A stretch of DNA of 64,000 nucleotides from NCBI RefSeq assembly GCF_025943985.1, contig NZ_JAPCWE010000014.1, forward strand, positions 1 through 64,000, read 5' to 3'. The notes beneath the pieces are model-generated. The model did no database searches. It saw only the letters and a program-made list of their open reading frames with translations, and was not told the DNA's origin. Positions within the stretch are counted from its first letter, which is position 1. Each line of letters begins with the position of its first letter. Positions 1 through 8,387 of this stretch are shown here, piece after piece. Origin of the DNA: Anaerorudis cellulosivorans. GTDB lineage: Bacteria; Bacteroidota; Bacteroidia; Bacteroidales; Dysgonomonadaceae. Position numbers and translations under genes: made by a program.

Positions 1-96
1 GAAATATAGATTAATATGCAAGCAAATAGGATACTGATTTTAGTGCATTTTTGAAAAATTTAAACCGTCCCTTCCGGGTGTCACTGAATTGAAAAT

Positions 97-114
97 AAAA
101 AGTCAGAGACTTTT
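97..114 (-). terminator. Weak candidate terminator after the DEAD-box helicase
   Basis: Read on the minus strand, AAAAGTC-TCT-GACTTTTT forms a 7-bp hairpin with a T-rich 3' side, overlapping the helicase stop codon at 103-105. The stem is short and AT-rich, so this is only a suggestion. Confidence 0.3.
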
Positions 115-1332
115 CGGAGTGGACTCACCCATGTAAGGTTGAATTTGATCTTTCTTCACCTCCACATTTATCATTCGATCGATCAAATGATACAGCTGTT
201 TTTTTAAAACTTCCTGTCCGTTGGGAATTTGTTGTTGAACGAAATTCTTTTTCAACATCTTTTCCAGCGCTTTGATTTTGTTTATTTCTTTGGGAAGAAT
301 AAGCGAAATGGAAACTCCTTTTTTATTTACCCGGCCGGTTCTGCCGCTTCTATGGGTATAAACTTCGTTATCGTCGGGAAGATTATAATTGATGACATGG
401 GTGAGATCATCTACATCCAATCCACGGGCGGCAACATCAGTTGCAACCAACAATTGGATGTTGCGAATCCTGAATTTTTGCATCACGGTATCACGCTGTG
501 CTTGTGAGAGGTCCCCGTGAAGTGCATCGGCATTGTAGCCGTCCTGCATGAGTTTTTCGGCCATTTCTTTGGTTTCCTGTCGGGTTCTGCAGAATACGAT
601 ACCATAGATGTCGGGGTTAAGATCGACGATGCGTTTCAGTGCAGCATATTTATATTTTTCGGAAGTCAGGTAATAGACATGTTCTACGTTAACGGCTCCC
701 GAATTTTTGGTTCCAACCACAATTTCTTCATAATTCTTCATGAATTGGTGTACAATGTTGGCGATTTCTTTGGGCATGGTTGCCGAAAAAAGCAGGGTGC
801 GTCGGGTTTCGGGCGTTTGTTTCAGAATGGACTCAATATCGTCTCTGAATCCCATGTTGAGCATTACATCCGCTTCATCGAGAACCAGGAAACGAATATC
901 TGCCGTTTCCACTTTTTTGCGTTTCATCAGGTCCATTAACCTGCCGGGAGTAGCCACAATGATTTGCGGCGGCACAGCCAACTGTTTTAGTTGTATCCGG
1001 ATATCTTCTCCTCCATATACCGCTACCACCCTCATCCCTTTCAGATGATTGGAGTAATTTTTCAGTTCGTTGCTGATCTGAATGCACAATTCGCGTGTTG
1101 GCGACAAAATCAAGGCTTGCGTTTGTCTTGCGCTCTCATCCAGCATGTTGAGGATAGGAAGGCCGAATGCAGCCGTTTTCCCTGTCCCGGTTTGGGCTAA
1201 AGCCACCAAGTCTGAATCTTGATTTTGGATGAAAGGGATAGTCCTTTCCTGAATGGGCATAGGTTGTTCAAATCCGAGCTCTTTAATTGCGAAAAGAAGC
1301 TCGTCTCTCAAATTTAATTCTTTAAAAGTCAT
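103..1332 (-). CDS. DEAD-box ATP-dependent RNA helicase
   Basis: This 409-residue protein is an ATP-dependent RNA helicase that remodels RNA duplexes, probably in ribosome assembly or cold-stress RNA turnover. All the family motifs are visible: a Q motif at about residues 2-30 (FKELNL..PMPIQ), Walker A AQTGTGKT, PTREL, Walker B DEAD (LVLDEADVM), SAT, and the C-terminal HRSGRTGR. There is only a short tail after the second RecA domain and no DbpA-type RNA-binding domain, so it resembles the short RhlE/CshA type. It is monocistronic, with a TACCTTTG box at 1495-1502 and a leader of about 150 nt carrying a strong inverted repeat next to the start. The exact subfamily is not resolved. Confidence 0.95.
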   Translation of the reverse strand: MTFKELNLRDELLFAIKELGFEQPMPIQERTIPFIQNQDSDLVALAQTGTGKTAAFGLPILNMLDESARQTQALILSPTRELCIQISNELKNYSNHLKGMRVVAVYGGEDIRIQLKQLAVPPQIIVATPGRLMDLMKRKKVETADIRFLVLDEADVMLNMGFRDDIESILKQTPETRRTLLFSATMPKEIANIVHQFMKNYEEIVVGTKNSGAVNVEHVYYLTSEKYKYAALKRIVDLNPDIYGIVFCRTRQETKEMAEKLMQDGYNADALHGDLSQAQRDTVMQKFRIRNIQLLVATDVAARGLDVDDLTHVINYNLPDDNEVYTHRSGRTGRVNKKGVSISLILPKEINKIKALEKMLKKNFVQQQIPNGQEVLKKQLYHLIDRMINVEVKKDQIQPYMGESTPKSL

Positions 1333-1344
1333 TTTATTGTTTTT

Positions 1345-1412
1345 GATACACGTTTTTGAGAGGCAATCCCGCGAAAATGATCATTTTTTATTTGAATGAT
1401 AAAACGTGTATC
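1345..1412 (-). repeat. Nested inverted repeat in the helicase leader
   Basis: A perfect 12-bp inverted repeat (GATACACGTTTT at 1345-1356, AAAACGTGTATC at 1401-1412) encloses a second perfect palindrome, AAAATGATCATTTT, at 1374-1387. The outer arm ends only 12 nt from the helicase ATG at 1332, inside its predicted 5' leader. It could fold over the ribosome-binding region and act in temperature or autoregulatory control; that role is inference. Confidence 0.55.
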
Positions 1413-1494
1413 CTCAGCTGAAAATTTCAATGTGTGATATTTTGAATTTTGGATATTTCCTCGAAACGTATAGTTGTTTATAATAATCGAGCTG

Positions 1495-1502
1495 CAAAGG
1501 TA
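1495..1502 (-). promoter_or_regulatory. -7 promoter box (TACCTTTG) for the DEAD-box helicase
   Basis: The minus strand reads TACCTTTG, a match to the Bacteroidetes TAnnTTTG -7 element, in the gap between the barrel gene end (1540) and the helicase start (1332). No clear -33 TTTG is seen. The implied leader is about 150 nt. Confidence 0.6.
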
Positions 1503-1539
1503 GTAAAAAAATAAAAGGATAGATGTATTTTGCTTAAAT

Positions 1540-4386
1540 TTATTCCATATTTCGGTCTTGGCGTCCCATTCTTCCATGTCCACTCCCATTTATCGACCTT
1601 ATCCGGTACGAGAAACTCAGCAAGAAATAGCTTGTCAATGCGTTAGTTTCCGAATCGGACAGGTAGTTGGAACCGACATTGCGACTGATATTCAAGCGTT
1701 GCTGCAAAATATCGTTGAAGAGCAAGCGCAATTGCCCTCGATTACCTTCCAAAAACGATTTACTGATTTGTGCATTCCATATTACTTCGTCTTTGTTGTA
1801 TCCCGTCGAAAGTCCCCGATTTGCCGTCCACCGGATGTCGCTCGAGATAGAAAATGATTTGGGCAGCGTGAGTTGGGTATTATACGAGAGGTTGTATCGA
1901 AAAGAACGTTGTGATTTCAGGTGTTCAAGCGAATAATTGGTATTGGAGTAGTTTACGGTTCCCCGAAATTGTCCGTAAAACCAATCGTTGTTATAGCTCA
2001 GGCTTAAGGATTCCGCAAGCGTGGAGGTTTGGGAAATATTTTTTTGGCTCTCCTTGCTCACGCGTGTGTAACCAATTTGGTTTCGGTATCCAAGATTGGT
2101 GTGAGTGGTAAATTTCAACTTCATTTTTTTGTCCAAGGCACCGGAATAAAGCAGTGTTCCATTGGTGTTCCATGATCCGCTGACATTTATGGGCATGGTA
2201 TGCTGGATACCGTCTTCATAGGAAGTGAAATTCACAATATCGTTTTGGATATAACTGTAATTGCATGAGGCAATTAACGAACGTTGTTTTTCTCTGTGGT
2301 TGTAATTGAATTCCAGCGAACCGTTATGTGTGAACGATGCAAGCAAATCGGGATTGCCCGTTCGAATGTTTAGCGGGTTTGTCGTATTGGGTGTGGGATC
2401 GAACTGGTCTATGGAGGGTTGCCGTGTTCTTCCATTGTATCGAAACCGGATATTTTTTCGGATGTTTTTGTCGCCCAAACGATAGTTGAAATCGAGTTGG
2501 GGTGCATAATTTATTGCTTTCCTTGCTCGAGGGTCGTATAATACAGAATCTACTCCGTTTTGGAACCAGTCGGCAATGAAACTTTTGCTATTGATGTACA
2601 TTGGTGCTATATTGATGCCGAGATTATAGGCGTATTTTGGGAGTTGTGCACGAAAGTTTATTCGAATGTTCTGTGTTGTGGTCAGATTATTGGAACTTTT
2701 ACTGAATTCCGGATTGAGACGAACATAGTCGAGCAGGGTAGAATCGTAGTCGAACGTTTTTCTCAGGTTTTCTGTCGTGGTGCGTTGGATGTTGTAGGAA
2801 AAATTGAGAAAATAGTTTTTTGCAATGGGTTCAACATAGGTAAATCTCAAATTGGATGCGTTGCGATTGGCGTCGGTATACGATTGCTGGTTGAGTTGGG
2901 TTAGTCTGATTGTCGGAACATGGATGGCGGTTTCCGAAATGTTGTTGTCGGTGCCGTTGTTGTGGCTTGTAAAGAAAGATCCGCTTAAACTGATGCGTCG
3001 ACCCCTTGGTGAAAGTTTGCGGGAAATGTCGAGTCCCATTGCGACATCGGTTCCTTCGGAATTTAACCGGTTGTTGGAGAAGCTCTCATTTGCCATTTCT
3101 CCAATTTCCGAATCGATATGTGTTTGCTGAGCAGAAGATCGGCGCGACACTGAACCGTTGTGCGAAAACGAAGGCGAAAAGATAATCGTGGTAAGCGTAT
3201 CCGGCTTATATTCCAATTTTGCTTCAACAGAAAAGTTATCGGTGAAATTGCGGGATGAAGAGTTCGAAAAACGATAAGTCGTACTGTCGTTTTTAAAGAA
3301 GTTTAAGCGATTGTCTTTTCTGCTTACGTTGTTGTCGCTGTAGTTATAGGTAATATTCCCTACTGCTTTCAATTTATTGTTGATACGATTAGCCGTATTT
3401 ATACCGAATACATTCGAACTGGTGATTCCTCCGCCGTCATTACCTCCTCGTCCCATGCTGATGGCATTTTGTCGGCTGGTGGAACCCCTTTCATTGATGT
3501 TGTTGGCATTGGCGATCAGTGAGAGCTGATCGTCGTCCGAAAACTTGTTGGCATTCCCGTTCAGCGTATATCTCGATTGGCCGGCCGACGGTTGTCGCGT
3601 CATATTTCCTATTCCCCCATTCACATTCCCAATCCATCCTTTTTTCATCCCCTTCTTAATGGTAATGTTGATAATGGTCTCGGGATCATCGTCTTCCACA
3701 CCGGTCAGGATAGCCAGGTCAGATTGTTTTTCGATTACCTGGATTTTGTCAACCATATCGGCATTGAGGTTTTTGGTTGCTATTTTGGGGTCGTTCCCAA
3801 AAAATTCCTTTCCGTCCACAAAAACTCTCCGAATGGTTTTGCCTGTTGCCGTGGTGATTTTTCCTTCGGCATCGACTTCGATGCCCGGAAGTCTTTTCAT
3901 CAAATCTTCCACCACAGCTCCTTCAGGTACTTTAAATGCTGCGGCGTTGTATTCAACGGTGTCTTCCCGCACTTGCATTTCCGGAACTTGGGCAACCACG
4001 GTAATCTCATTTAGCCTAACTTCAGAGGGTGACAGAGTGATGGTGCCAAGATCGATTTTTTTGGAGGATGTCGGCAATAATTCGATTACCTTTTCGGCAG
4101 AATTGTATCCGATATAGCTGAATCGCAGTTTATAGTTGCCCTGCGAAATATTTTTCAATTCGAACTGACCGTTTCGATTGGTGTAAGTGCCGGCAATAAG
4201 TGAATCGGTTTTAAGGTCTATCAGCGAAATCGTTACCCATTCCATTTTGGTTTGATCGACCGAATCCGCTACCACTCCCCAAACTGTATAGTTGTCGATC
4301 CCATTGTCCGTTGCCTTTTGTGCTTTCAGCGATAATAACGGCAACCAAAGGAACAGTAGTATCGAGAATTTAAAATAAGGACGCAT
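1540..4386 (-). CDS. Outer-membrane beta-barrel protein (TonB-receptor-like, CarboxypepD_reg-like N-terminus)
   Basis: This 948-residue protein has a signal peptide (about 1-23, ending LKAQ), then a carboxypeptidase-regulatory-like beta-sandwich (about 33-110, with NGQFELKNI), then a plug-like region (VREDTVEYNAAAFKV, VEDLMKRLPGIEVD, RVFVDGKEFFGNDP). A long Asn/Ser-rich beta-barrel ends in an aromatic strand. This is the architecture of the Bacteroidetes OMP_b-brl_3 family, relatives of TonB-dependent transporters that often lack a clear TonB box. The substrate is unknown and there is no SusD partner nearby, so it is not a classical Sus locus. It may be co-oriented with the helicase and the PagL-like gene, but gaps of 100-200 bp suggest separate units. 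Confidence 0.85.
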   Translation of the reverse strand: MRPYFKFSILLFLWLPLLSLKAQKATDNGIDNYTVWGVVADSVDQTKMEWVTISLIDLKTDSLIAGTYTNRNGQFELKNISQGNYKLRFSYIGYNSAEKVIELLPTSSKKIDLGTITLSPSEVRLNEITVVAQVPEMQVREDTVEYNAAAFKVPEGAVVEDLMKRLPGIEVDAEGKITTATGKTIRRVFVDGKEFFGNDPKIATKNLNADMVDKIQVIEKQSDLAILTGVEDDDPETIINITIKKGMKKGWIGNVNGGIGNMTRQPSAGQSRYTLNGNANKFSDDDQLSLIANANNINERGSTSRQNAISMGRGGNDGGGITSSNVFGINTANRINNKLKAVGNITYNYSDNNVSRKDNRLNFFKNDSTTYRFSNSSSRNFTDNFSVEAKLEYKPDTLTTIIFSPSFSHNGSVSRRSSAQQTHIDSEIGEMANESFSNNRLNSEGTDVAMGLDISRKLSPRGRRISLSGSFFTSHNNGTDNNISETAIHVPTIRLTQLNQQSYTDANRNASNLRFTYVEPIAKNYFLNFSYNIQRTTTENLRKTFDYDSTLLDYVRLNPEFSKSSNNLTTTQNIRINFRAQLPKYAYNLGINIAPMYINSKSFIADWFQNGVDSVLYDPRARKAINYAPQLDFNYRLGDKNIRKNIRFRYNGRTRQPSIDQFDPTPNTTNPLNIRTGNPDLLASFTHNGSLEFNYNHREKQRSLIASCNYSYIQNDIVNFTSYEDGIQHTMPINVSGSWNTNGTLLYSGALDKKMKLKFTTHTNLGYRNQIGYTRVSKESQKNISQTSTLAESLSLSYNNDWFYGQFRGTVNYSNTNYSLEHLKSQRSFRYNLSYNTQLTLPKSFSISSDIRWTANRGLSTGYNKDEVIWNAQISKSFLEGNRGQLRLLFNDILQQRLNISRNVGSNYLSDSETNALTSYFLLSFSYRIRSINGSGHGRMGRQDRNME

Positions 4387-4488
4387 CCCTTTGTGCTTTT
4401 ATTCTTTTTCTGAATGTTATTTTAAAGAAAGGTTTAATTTCTACATTTCGATTCGCGACAACAGTTTGTGGGTGTTTTTCATGCCGGC

Positions 4489-5715
4489 TTACCGGTAAAA
4501 AACGGGATATCGGTTGTGAAAGCGGTAGCCGAACCCCAACATCAGGTAATTGGGGTCCTTGAAATTCTGCAAGTTGTAGCCGATATGGATGAACGAGTTT
4601 CGGGAAGTTTCTATTTTTAGCGCCAAAACCTGATAGAAACCTTTCAGGTCGCCTCCTCCATGTATTACGTTGGCACCCAATCCTATATTTACCGAAAAGA
4701 AAGGCATGACATATTCTGCCCGCGCAGAAAGTCCCAACGCCAATTGGTTTTTAAGCGGCGGTTTATAAAATGTATAGCCGGGATCGTCTCCTCCAATAGG
4801 AACAATATAATCCTCTGTGTAGATATTGGCGCTGCTGTCGTAAACGCCGTCTACCGAGATGCCGGTGCGCAGGCGGTATCCGATGTTATAGAAGGAGGTA
4901 AAATTGAATCCCGTTACTTCGTACGTTTCCGGCGAAGCAAGCGGATTGTCGTTAAAAACAACCCCTTTTCGGCGCCACGAACCGAATGCAATCAGGTCGT
5001 AACTGAAGTGACGTTGGAAGGCAGGGATGGGCGGCTGCTGTGTTTTCTTCGGAAAGAACGATTCATTTCGGTTGAAATTGTATATTAATGCCATTTTCAC
5101 CCCTGCCGTATTCAGTCCGGCATTGGGGAAACGTGTATTGCCATTCGAAAAATGGGTGAGCGTGATACCTGAAGTGAGATCGATTTGAGAGGACAGCACC
5201 CAATTGAGATATAAATTCGTATTGAGATAGGCGTTGATTTTCGAACCGATGACGACATTATTCGGATTGTTGTCGGGGTCATAAGGATGCCATCCGGATG
5301 ACAACCCGAAATTCCATTCGTAGTTGAGGGTCAATCGAGAATCGAATTTAGCCAAACTTCCTCCCTGCAACAAATACACTGTAGTGGGATTCCCGATTTC
5401 TTTTTGATTCCCGAAGGTATAGTATGCCAGTCCTATTCCCTGATACGGCCCTCCATAAATGTGGTCGACACAGGAAGAGGCAGAAAATTTGAAGGCATAT
5501 CGCAGATGTGCAGAAAGCCCTCCTCTGAGTGCTTTCAATTGGTCGTTTTCTCCTTTCAGGAATCGATTTGTAGGGATGATGTATGCCGGTCGCACTTCCA
5601 TCCCCAATTGATGAATAAAATGATTTGAAAGCGGAATTGAATCTTCAAGATCACCGGCAACGGAAAGTCCGGATATGAGAAATATTCCGCTTGAAAGGAG
5701 CAATTCTTTCCACAT
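4489..5715 (-). CDS. PagL-like acyloxyacyl hydrolase family outer-membrane protein
   Basis: The 408-residue protein has a signal peptide (about 1-20) and many short amphipathic strands typical of an outer-membrane barrel. The segment around residues 186-204 (LTHFSNGNTRFPNAGLNTAG) matches the lipid A 3-O-deacylase (PagL) signature with H188-x-S190. In characterised PagL the third catalytic residue is a Glu 14 positions after the His; here that position is Asn202. It is also about twice the length of the small PagL enzymes, with the match in the first half and a second barrel-like stretch after it. It may remodel lipid A or simply share the fold; activity is uncertain. Confidence 0.7.
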   Translation of the reverse strand: MWKELLLSSGIFLISGLSVAGDLEDSIPLSNHFIHQLGMEVRPAYIIPTNRFLKGENDQLKALRGGLSAHLRYAFKFSASSCVDHIYGGPYQGIGLAYYTFGNQKEIGNPTTVYLLQGGSLAKFDSRLTLNYEWNFGLSSGWHPYDPDNNPNNVVIGSKINAYLNTNLYLNWVLSSQIDLTSGITLTHFSNGNTRFPNAGLNTAGVKMALIYNFNRNESFFPKKTQQPPIPAFQRHFSYDLIAFGSWRRKGVVFNDNPLASPETYEVTGFNFTSFYNIGYRLRTGISVDGVYDSSANIYTEDYIVPIGGDDPGYTFYKPPLKNQLALGLSARAEYVMPFFSVNIGLGANVIHGGGDLKGFYQVLALKIETSRNSFIHIGYNLQNFKDPNYLMLGFGYRFHNRYPVFYR

Positions 5716-5749
5716 ACTTTTTTCGATTTGTACACCGTTACCGGCGCTG

Positions 5750-5757
5750 CAAAAGTA
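5750..5757 (-). promoter_or_regulatory. -7 promoter box (TACTTTTG) for the PagL-like gene
   Basis: The minus strand reads TACTTTTG about 35 nt upstream of the ATG at 5715. It matches the Bacteroidetes TAnnTTTG consensus. Confidence 0.6.
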
Positions 5758-5893
5758 TAAATTATTTCGATATTTTTCGGTTTTTAATGTTTATAGAGTC
5801 AACCGGCAAGTGCGAATTTCGGGTATTGGGGTATTTGGCTCGACGAAATTTTTGTTCGACAAGTGCGTTTTGCGGGCTTTTTATTGCTTGTTC

Positions 5894-5933
5894 TTCGCTC
5901 TTCCTTCGCTTCTCCTTCGCTCTTCCTTCGCTT
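5894..5933. repeat. 11-bp tandem repeat (TTCGCTCTTCC type)
   Basis: Three and a half units follow each other: TTCGCTCTTCC (5894-5904), TTCGCTTCTCC (5905-5915), TTCGCTCTTCC (5916-5926), TTCGCTT (5927 on). Units alternate between two variants, so the higher-order period is 22 bp. Confidence 0.85.
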
Positions 5934-6190
5934 CAAGGCCGGAACAGCAACATCGGATTCCGTGAGACCAGTGTAAAACAAACCTGCCTCTTTGCCGCAT
6001 GTGAAGCGGGATACAGCGGTGAAGGCAGAACAAACTTCATGCGAGGATGACGGAAGCCTGATGCAAGCATGGAGCGAGGATGGTGCAGCCTTGGTACGGA
6101 GAAGGTGCGGAGAAGGTGTGTCTTATCCTGAAATGCGTTTACCGGTGGAATTACTCACTTCACGGGGACACAGAGTTAAGCATAAAAGTT

Positions 6191-6198
6191 TATTTTTG
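6191..6198 (+). promoter_or_regulatory. Candidate -7 box (TATTTTTG) upstream of the orphan gene
   Basis: TATTTTTG fits TAnnTTTG and lies 34 nt before the proposed start at 6232. A second match, TACTTTTG, lies at 6248-6255 inside the reading frame, so the true start could be further downstream. Confidence 0.4.
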
Positions 6199-6231
6199 TA
6201 GTATGAGAAACCAAAGAACACGTTTTGGAAC

Positions 6232-6579
6232 ATGTTATTAATTTATATACTTTTGTATTATTACTCCGATAGCGCAGAATATACAGAAAGTTTAGGTTTC
6301 TTAAAAGAAGTTATATTGGAAATAATTAAAGCAGTAGACGAACAACAAAGAAATATATCAACAGGATTGACTTTGCTTAAAATGGATATTTTTGCTTGTC
6401 CATATTTGGATAATGAATTCAAGAAAAAAGTTTTATCTCTTTTTGGTGTTAAAGAAAACACTAAACAAGAAGAAATAATAAATTATTCAATGAAACAAAA
6501 ATCATGGGTTATTAAATGGAAAGGATTTAATATGAATTACGAGTTAAATGCCAAAGTTTCTCAAGAGGTCTATTCATAA
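6232..6579 (+). CDS. Hypothetical AT-rich orphan gene
   Basis: A 115-residue reading frame that I do not recognise. The first ten residues are hydrophobic (MLLIYILLYYY) and the rest is a Lys/Glu-rich, probably helical protein (FLKEVILEIIKAVDEQQ; then a short Cys-Pro-containing segment IFACPYLDNEF). Base composition is clearly more AT-rich than the core genes around it, suggesting horizontal transfer or a decaying fragment. The start is uncertain because a promoter-like box overlaps the first codons. It is followed by the inverted repeats and hairpin at 6601-6689. Confidence 0.45.
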   Translation: MLLIYILLYYYSDSAEYTESLGFLKEVILEIIKAVDEQQRNISTGLTLLKMDIFACPYLDNEFKKKVLSLFGVKENTKQEEIINYSMKQKSWVIKWKGFNMNYELNAKVSQEVYS

Positions 6580-6600
6580 AATAAATATAGTGTTTCGCAA

Positions 6601-6678
6601 CAAACTTCAAACACATTACACACTTTGTGGTTCATTTTCTTTCTTTTGAGAAGGTACAAAAAACACCTTTGAAGTTTG
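6601..6678. repeat. 11-bp inverted repeat flanking a short spacer
   Basis: CAAACTTCAAA (6601-6611) and its exact reverse complement TTTGAAGTTTG (6668-6678) are 56 bp apart. The right arm lies in the loop and 3' side of the hairpin at 6658-6689, so two mutually exclusive structures are possible between the orphan gene and the AlbA_2 gene. Confidence 0.6.
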
Positions 6679-6689
6679 GGGCGTTTTTT
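6658..6689. terminator. Probable bidirectional intrinsic terminator
   Basis: AAAAAACACC (6658-6667) pairs with GGCGTTTTTT (6680-6689) with one G-T wobble, leaving a 12-nt loop and T-runs on both strands. It would end transcription of the orphan gene just before the AlbA_2 gene start at 6709. Confidence 0.5.
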
Positions 6690-6708
6690 GTTTTAATCGA
6701 TACAATTT

Positions 6709-8037
6709 ATGCCCGAATCCCAAAACATAGAATATAAATCCGTTTGGAAAGACGAATACCTCAAATGGATATGTGGCTTTGCCAATGCCCAGGGTGGTAC
6801 GCTCTACGTTGGTAAGGACGATAACGGCAATGTGGTAGGGGTGAAAAACGCCAAGAAATTATTGGAAGACTTACCCAACAAGATAACAACCGTTCTGGGA
6901 ATTGTGGCAGCCGTGAACCTCCACGAAACGCCTGAAGGCGATTATATAGAGATTGTCGTTGAACCACACCCCAATCCGGTAAATTACAAAGGAGAGTACC
7001 ATTTTCGAAGCGGTTCAACCAAGCAAGAACTGAAAGGGGCTGCTTTGGATAAGTTTCTGTTGCATAAATATGGCAAAAAATGGGATGGGGTTACAATTCC
7101 AACGGTTCAGATATCTGAGTTGAAACAAGAATCCTTTGATTTTTTCAAAAAAAAAGGAATTGAAGCAAAACGACTTGATGAGAAGTGCCTGAAAGAATCT
7201 CCTGAACAGTTACTTAATAATTTGAAACTAATTGAAAACGGCTATCTAAAACGGGCTGCAATCTTGCTTTTCCACCCTGACCCTGAAAAATTTGTTACAG
7301 GTGCATATATCAAAATTGGCTTTTTCCGCTCTGAAAGCGATTTACTGTTTCAAGATACCATTCACGGCAACTTGTTTGAGCAGATTGAAAAAACAATGGA
7401 ATTACTTTTTACCAAGTACATACGTGCATTGATAAGTTATGAGGGGATTTCTCGTATTGAAACCTACGAATATCCGATAGCTGCATTGCGTGAAGCTCTT
7501 CTAAATGCCATTGCACATAAAGATTATGCAGGTTGTACTCCTATTCAAATTCGGGTTTATGCTGATAAAATAAAAATCTGGAACGAGGGTCATTTGCCCG
7601 CAAACTGGACAGTTGAAAGCCTTTTGCATGAACATTCTTCACGCCCGTATAATCCTGATATTGCTAACGCATTCTTCCGTAGCGGCTATGTGGAATCGTG
7701 GGGACGAGGCATTGAAATAATGACTGAACAATGCACTCTGGCAAAATTACCCCCTCCAATAATCACAAATAATGGCAGTGATTTTTGGATTATTTTCCGC
7801 AAGGATATTTACAATACAGCAGATTTGAGCTCGTTAGGTTTAAGCGATAGACAGATCAAAGCCATACTGTATATAAAAGAAAAAGGAAAAATAACAAATA
7901 GTGAATACCAGTCCTTGAATTCCGTATCTAAAAGAACTGCCACAAACGATTTGTCTGAATTAGTCTATAAATACCGGCTGATTAATAATATCGGTTTTGG
8001 TGCAGGCAGTTACTATGAACTGAGAAATGGGCAATAA
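6709..8037 (+). CDS. AlbA_2 / HATPase_c_4 putative transcriptional regulator
   Basis: This 442-residue protein has the architecture of COG2865 proteins, once mis-annotated as RecG-like helicases. The N-terminal Schlafen AlbA_2 domain (about 1-125) shows IEYKSVWKDEYLKWICGFAN, GGTLYVGKDD and FRSGSTKQEL. A middle region contains the HATPase_c_4-like segment (about 250-370: REALLNAIAHKDY, NEGHLP, SRPYNPDIANAFFRSGYVESWGRG). A C-terminal winged helix (about 380-440) contains SDRQIKAILYIKEKGKITNSEYQ. Such genes are common accessory cargo, and their targets are mostly unknown. The sequence just after the stop is unusual (see repeat 8028-8080). Confidence 0.85.
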   Translation: MPESQNIEYKSVWKDEYLKWICGFANAQGGTLYVGKDDNGNVVGVKNAKKLLEDLPNKITTVLGIVAAVNLHETPEGDYIEIVVEPHPNPVNYKGEYHFRSGSTKQELKGAALDKFLLHKYGKKWDGVTIPTVQISELKQESFDFFKKKGIEAKRLDEKCLKESPEQLLNNLKLIENGYLKRAAILLFHPDPEKFVTGAYIKIGFFRSESDLLFQDTIHGNLFEQIEKTMELLFTKYIRALISYEGISRIETYEYPIAALREALLNAIAHKDYAGCTPIQIRVYADKIKIWNEGHLPANWTVESLLHEHSSRPYNPDIANAFFRSGYVESWGRGIEIMTEQCTLAKLPPPIITNNGSDFWIIFRKDIYNTADLSSLGLSDRQIKAILYIKEKGKITNSEYQSLNSVSKRTATNDLSELVYKYRLINNIGFGAGSYYELRNGQ

Positions 8038-8080
8038 TTGGGCAAATTGGGCAATATTGGGGCAATAATTGGGCATTATG
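8028..8080 (+). repeat. Degenerate TTGGGCAA tandem repeat across the AlbA_2 stop codon
   Basis: Five spaced copies of (T)TGGGCAA/TGGGCAT occur in 53 bp, starting in the last codons of the AlbA_2 gene and running past its TAA (8035-8037). The same frame stays open for 15 more codons (Leu-Gly-Lys-Leu-Gly-Asn-Ile-Gly type) to a second TAA at 8083-8085. Confidence 0.8.
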
Positions 8081-8085
8081 TGTAA

Positions 8086-8387
8086 TATCAAGCTAATGCC
8101 AAAACCAGATGATATCGGTGTAACCTTAAAAAACTCTAGAGCCCAAGGTAAAAAATAACTGGCTGGTGAAATAGTGGAAGAGTATGTTTTTGCTGTGGTT
8201 GGCTCCCTGTGCTGTTCTTTTTATATTCAGCCGGGCTATATTGATTCTGATATTTTTGGATAAGCATTCCTATTGGGCTGAGTATATTGAATGTTATTTT
8301 GTTAAACGATTTTTTGGATTATCCGGCTGATATGTTAACCGGTAAAAAAATCTACTCCTATGATAAGAAAAATCCAATTCATGTAGT
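8086..8387. other. AT-rich intergenic stretch, no supported gene
   Basis: About 300 bp between the AlbA_2 tail and the end of the thioredoxin-like lipoprotein gene. A 20-codon frame from ATG 8096 (MPKPDDIGVTLKNSRAQGKK) has no supporting signal and may be a gene fragment. No clear promoter or strong terminator is visible. Confidence 0.4.

Larger units (their letters stand above)
5758..6231. other. Intergenic stretch with repeats and no supported gene
   Basis: About 470 bp without a convincing gene. It contains the 11-bp tandem repeat at 5894-5933. Further on, 6093-6118 has a second pair of similar 11- to 12-bp units (TGCGGAGAAGG), and GCGAGGATG occurs at 6041 and 6073. The middle is more GC-rich and purine/pyrimidine-biased than the flanks, unlike ordinary intergenic DNA here. 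It may be a remnant of a small non-autonomous element; no terminal inverted repeats or target duplication could be identified. Confidence 0.5.

Noticed and set aside
5894-5933. Short tandem repeat considered as a CRISPR array
   Set aside because: Units are 11 bp, contiguous, without spacers, and there are no cas genes.
5799-5981. Arg/Lys/Glu-rich minus-strand frame over the 11-bp repeats
   Set aside because: The charge pattern is a direct product of the TTCGCT-type repeat; no sign of a real protein.
5992-6201. Open frame of 69 codons on the plus strand
   Set aside because: It lies across the repeat-rich gap, has no promoter or ribosome-binding signal and its amino acid composition reflects the repeats.
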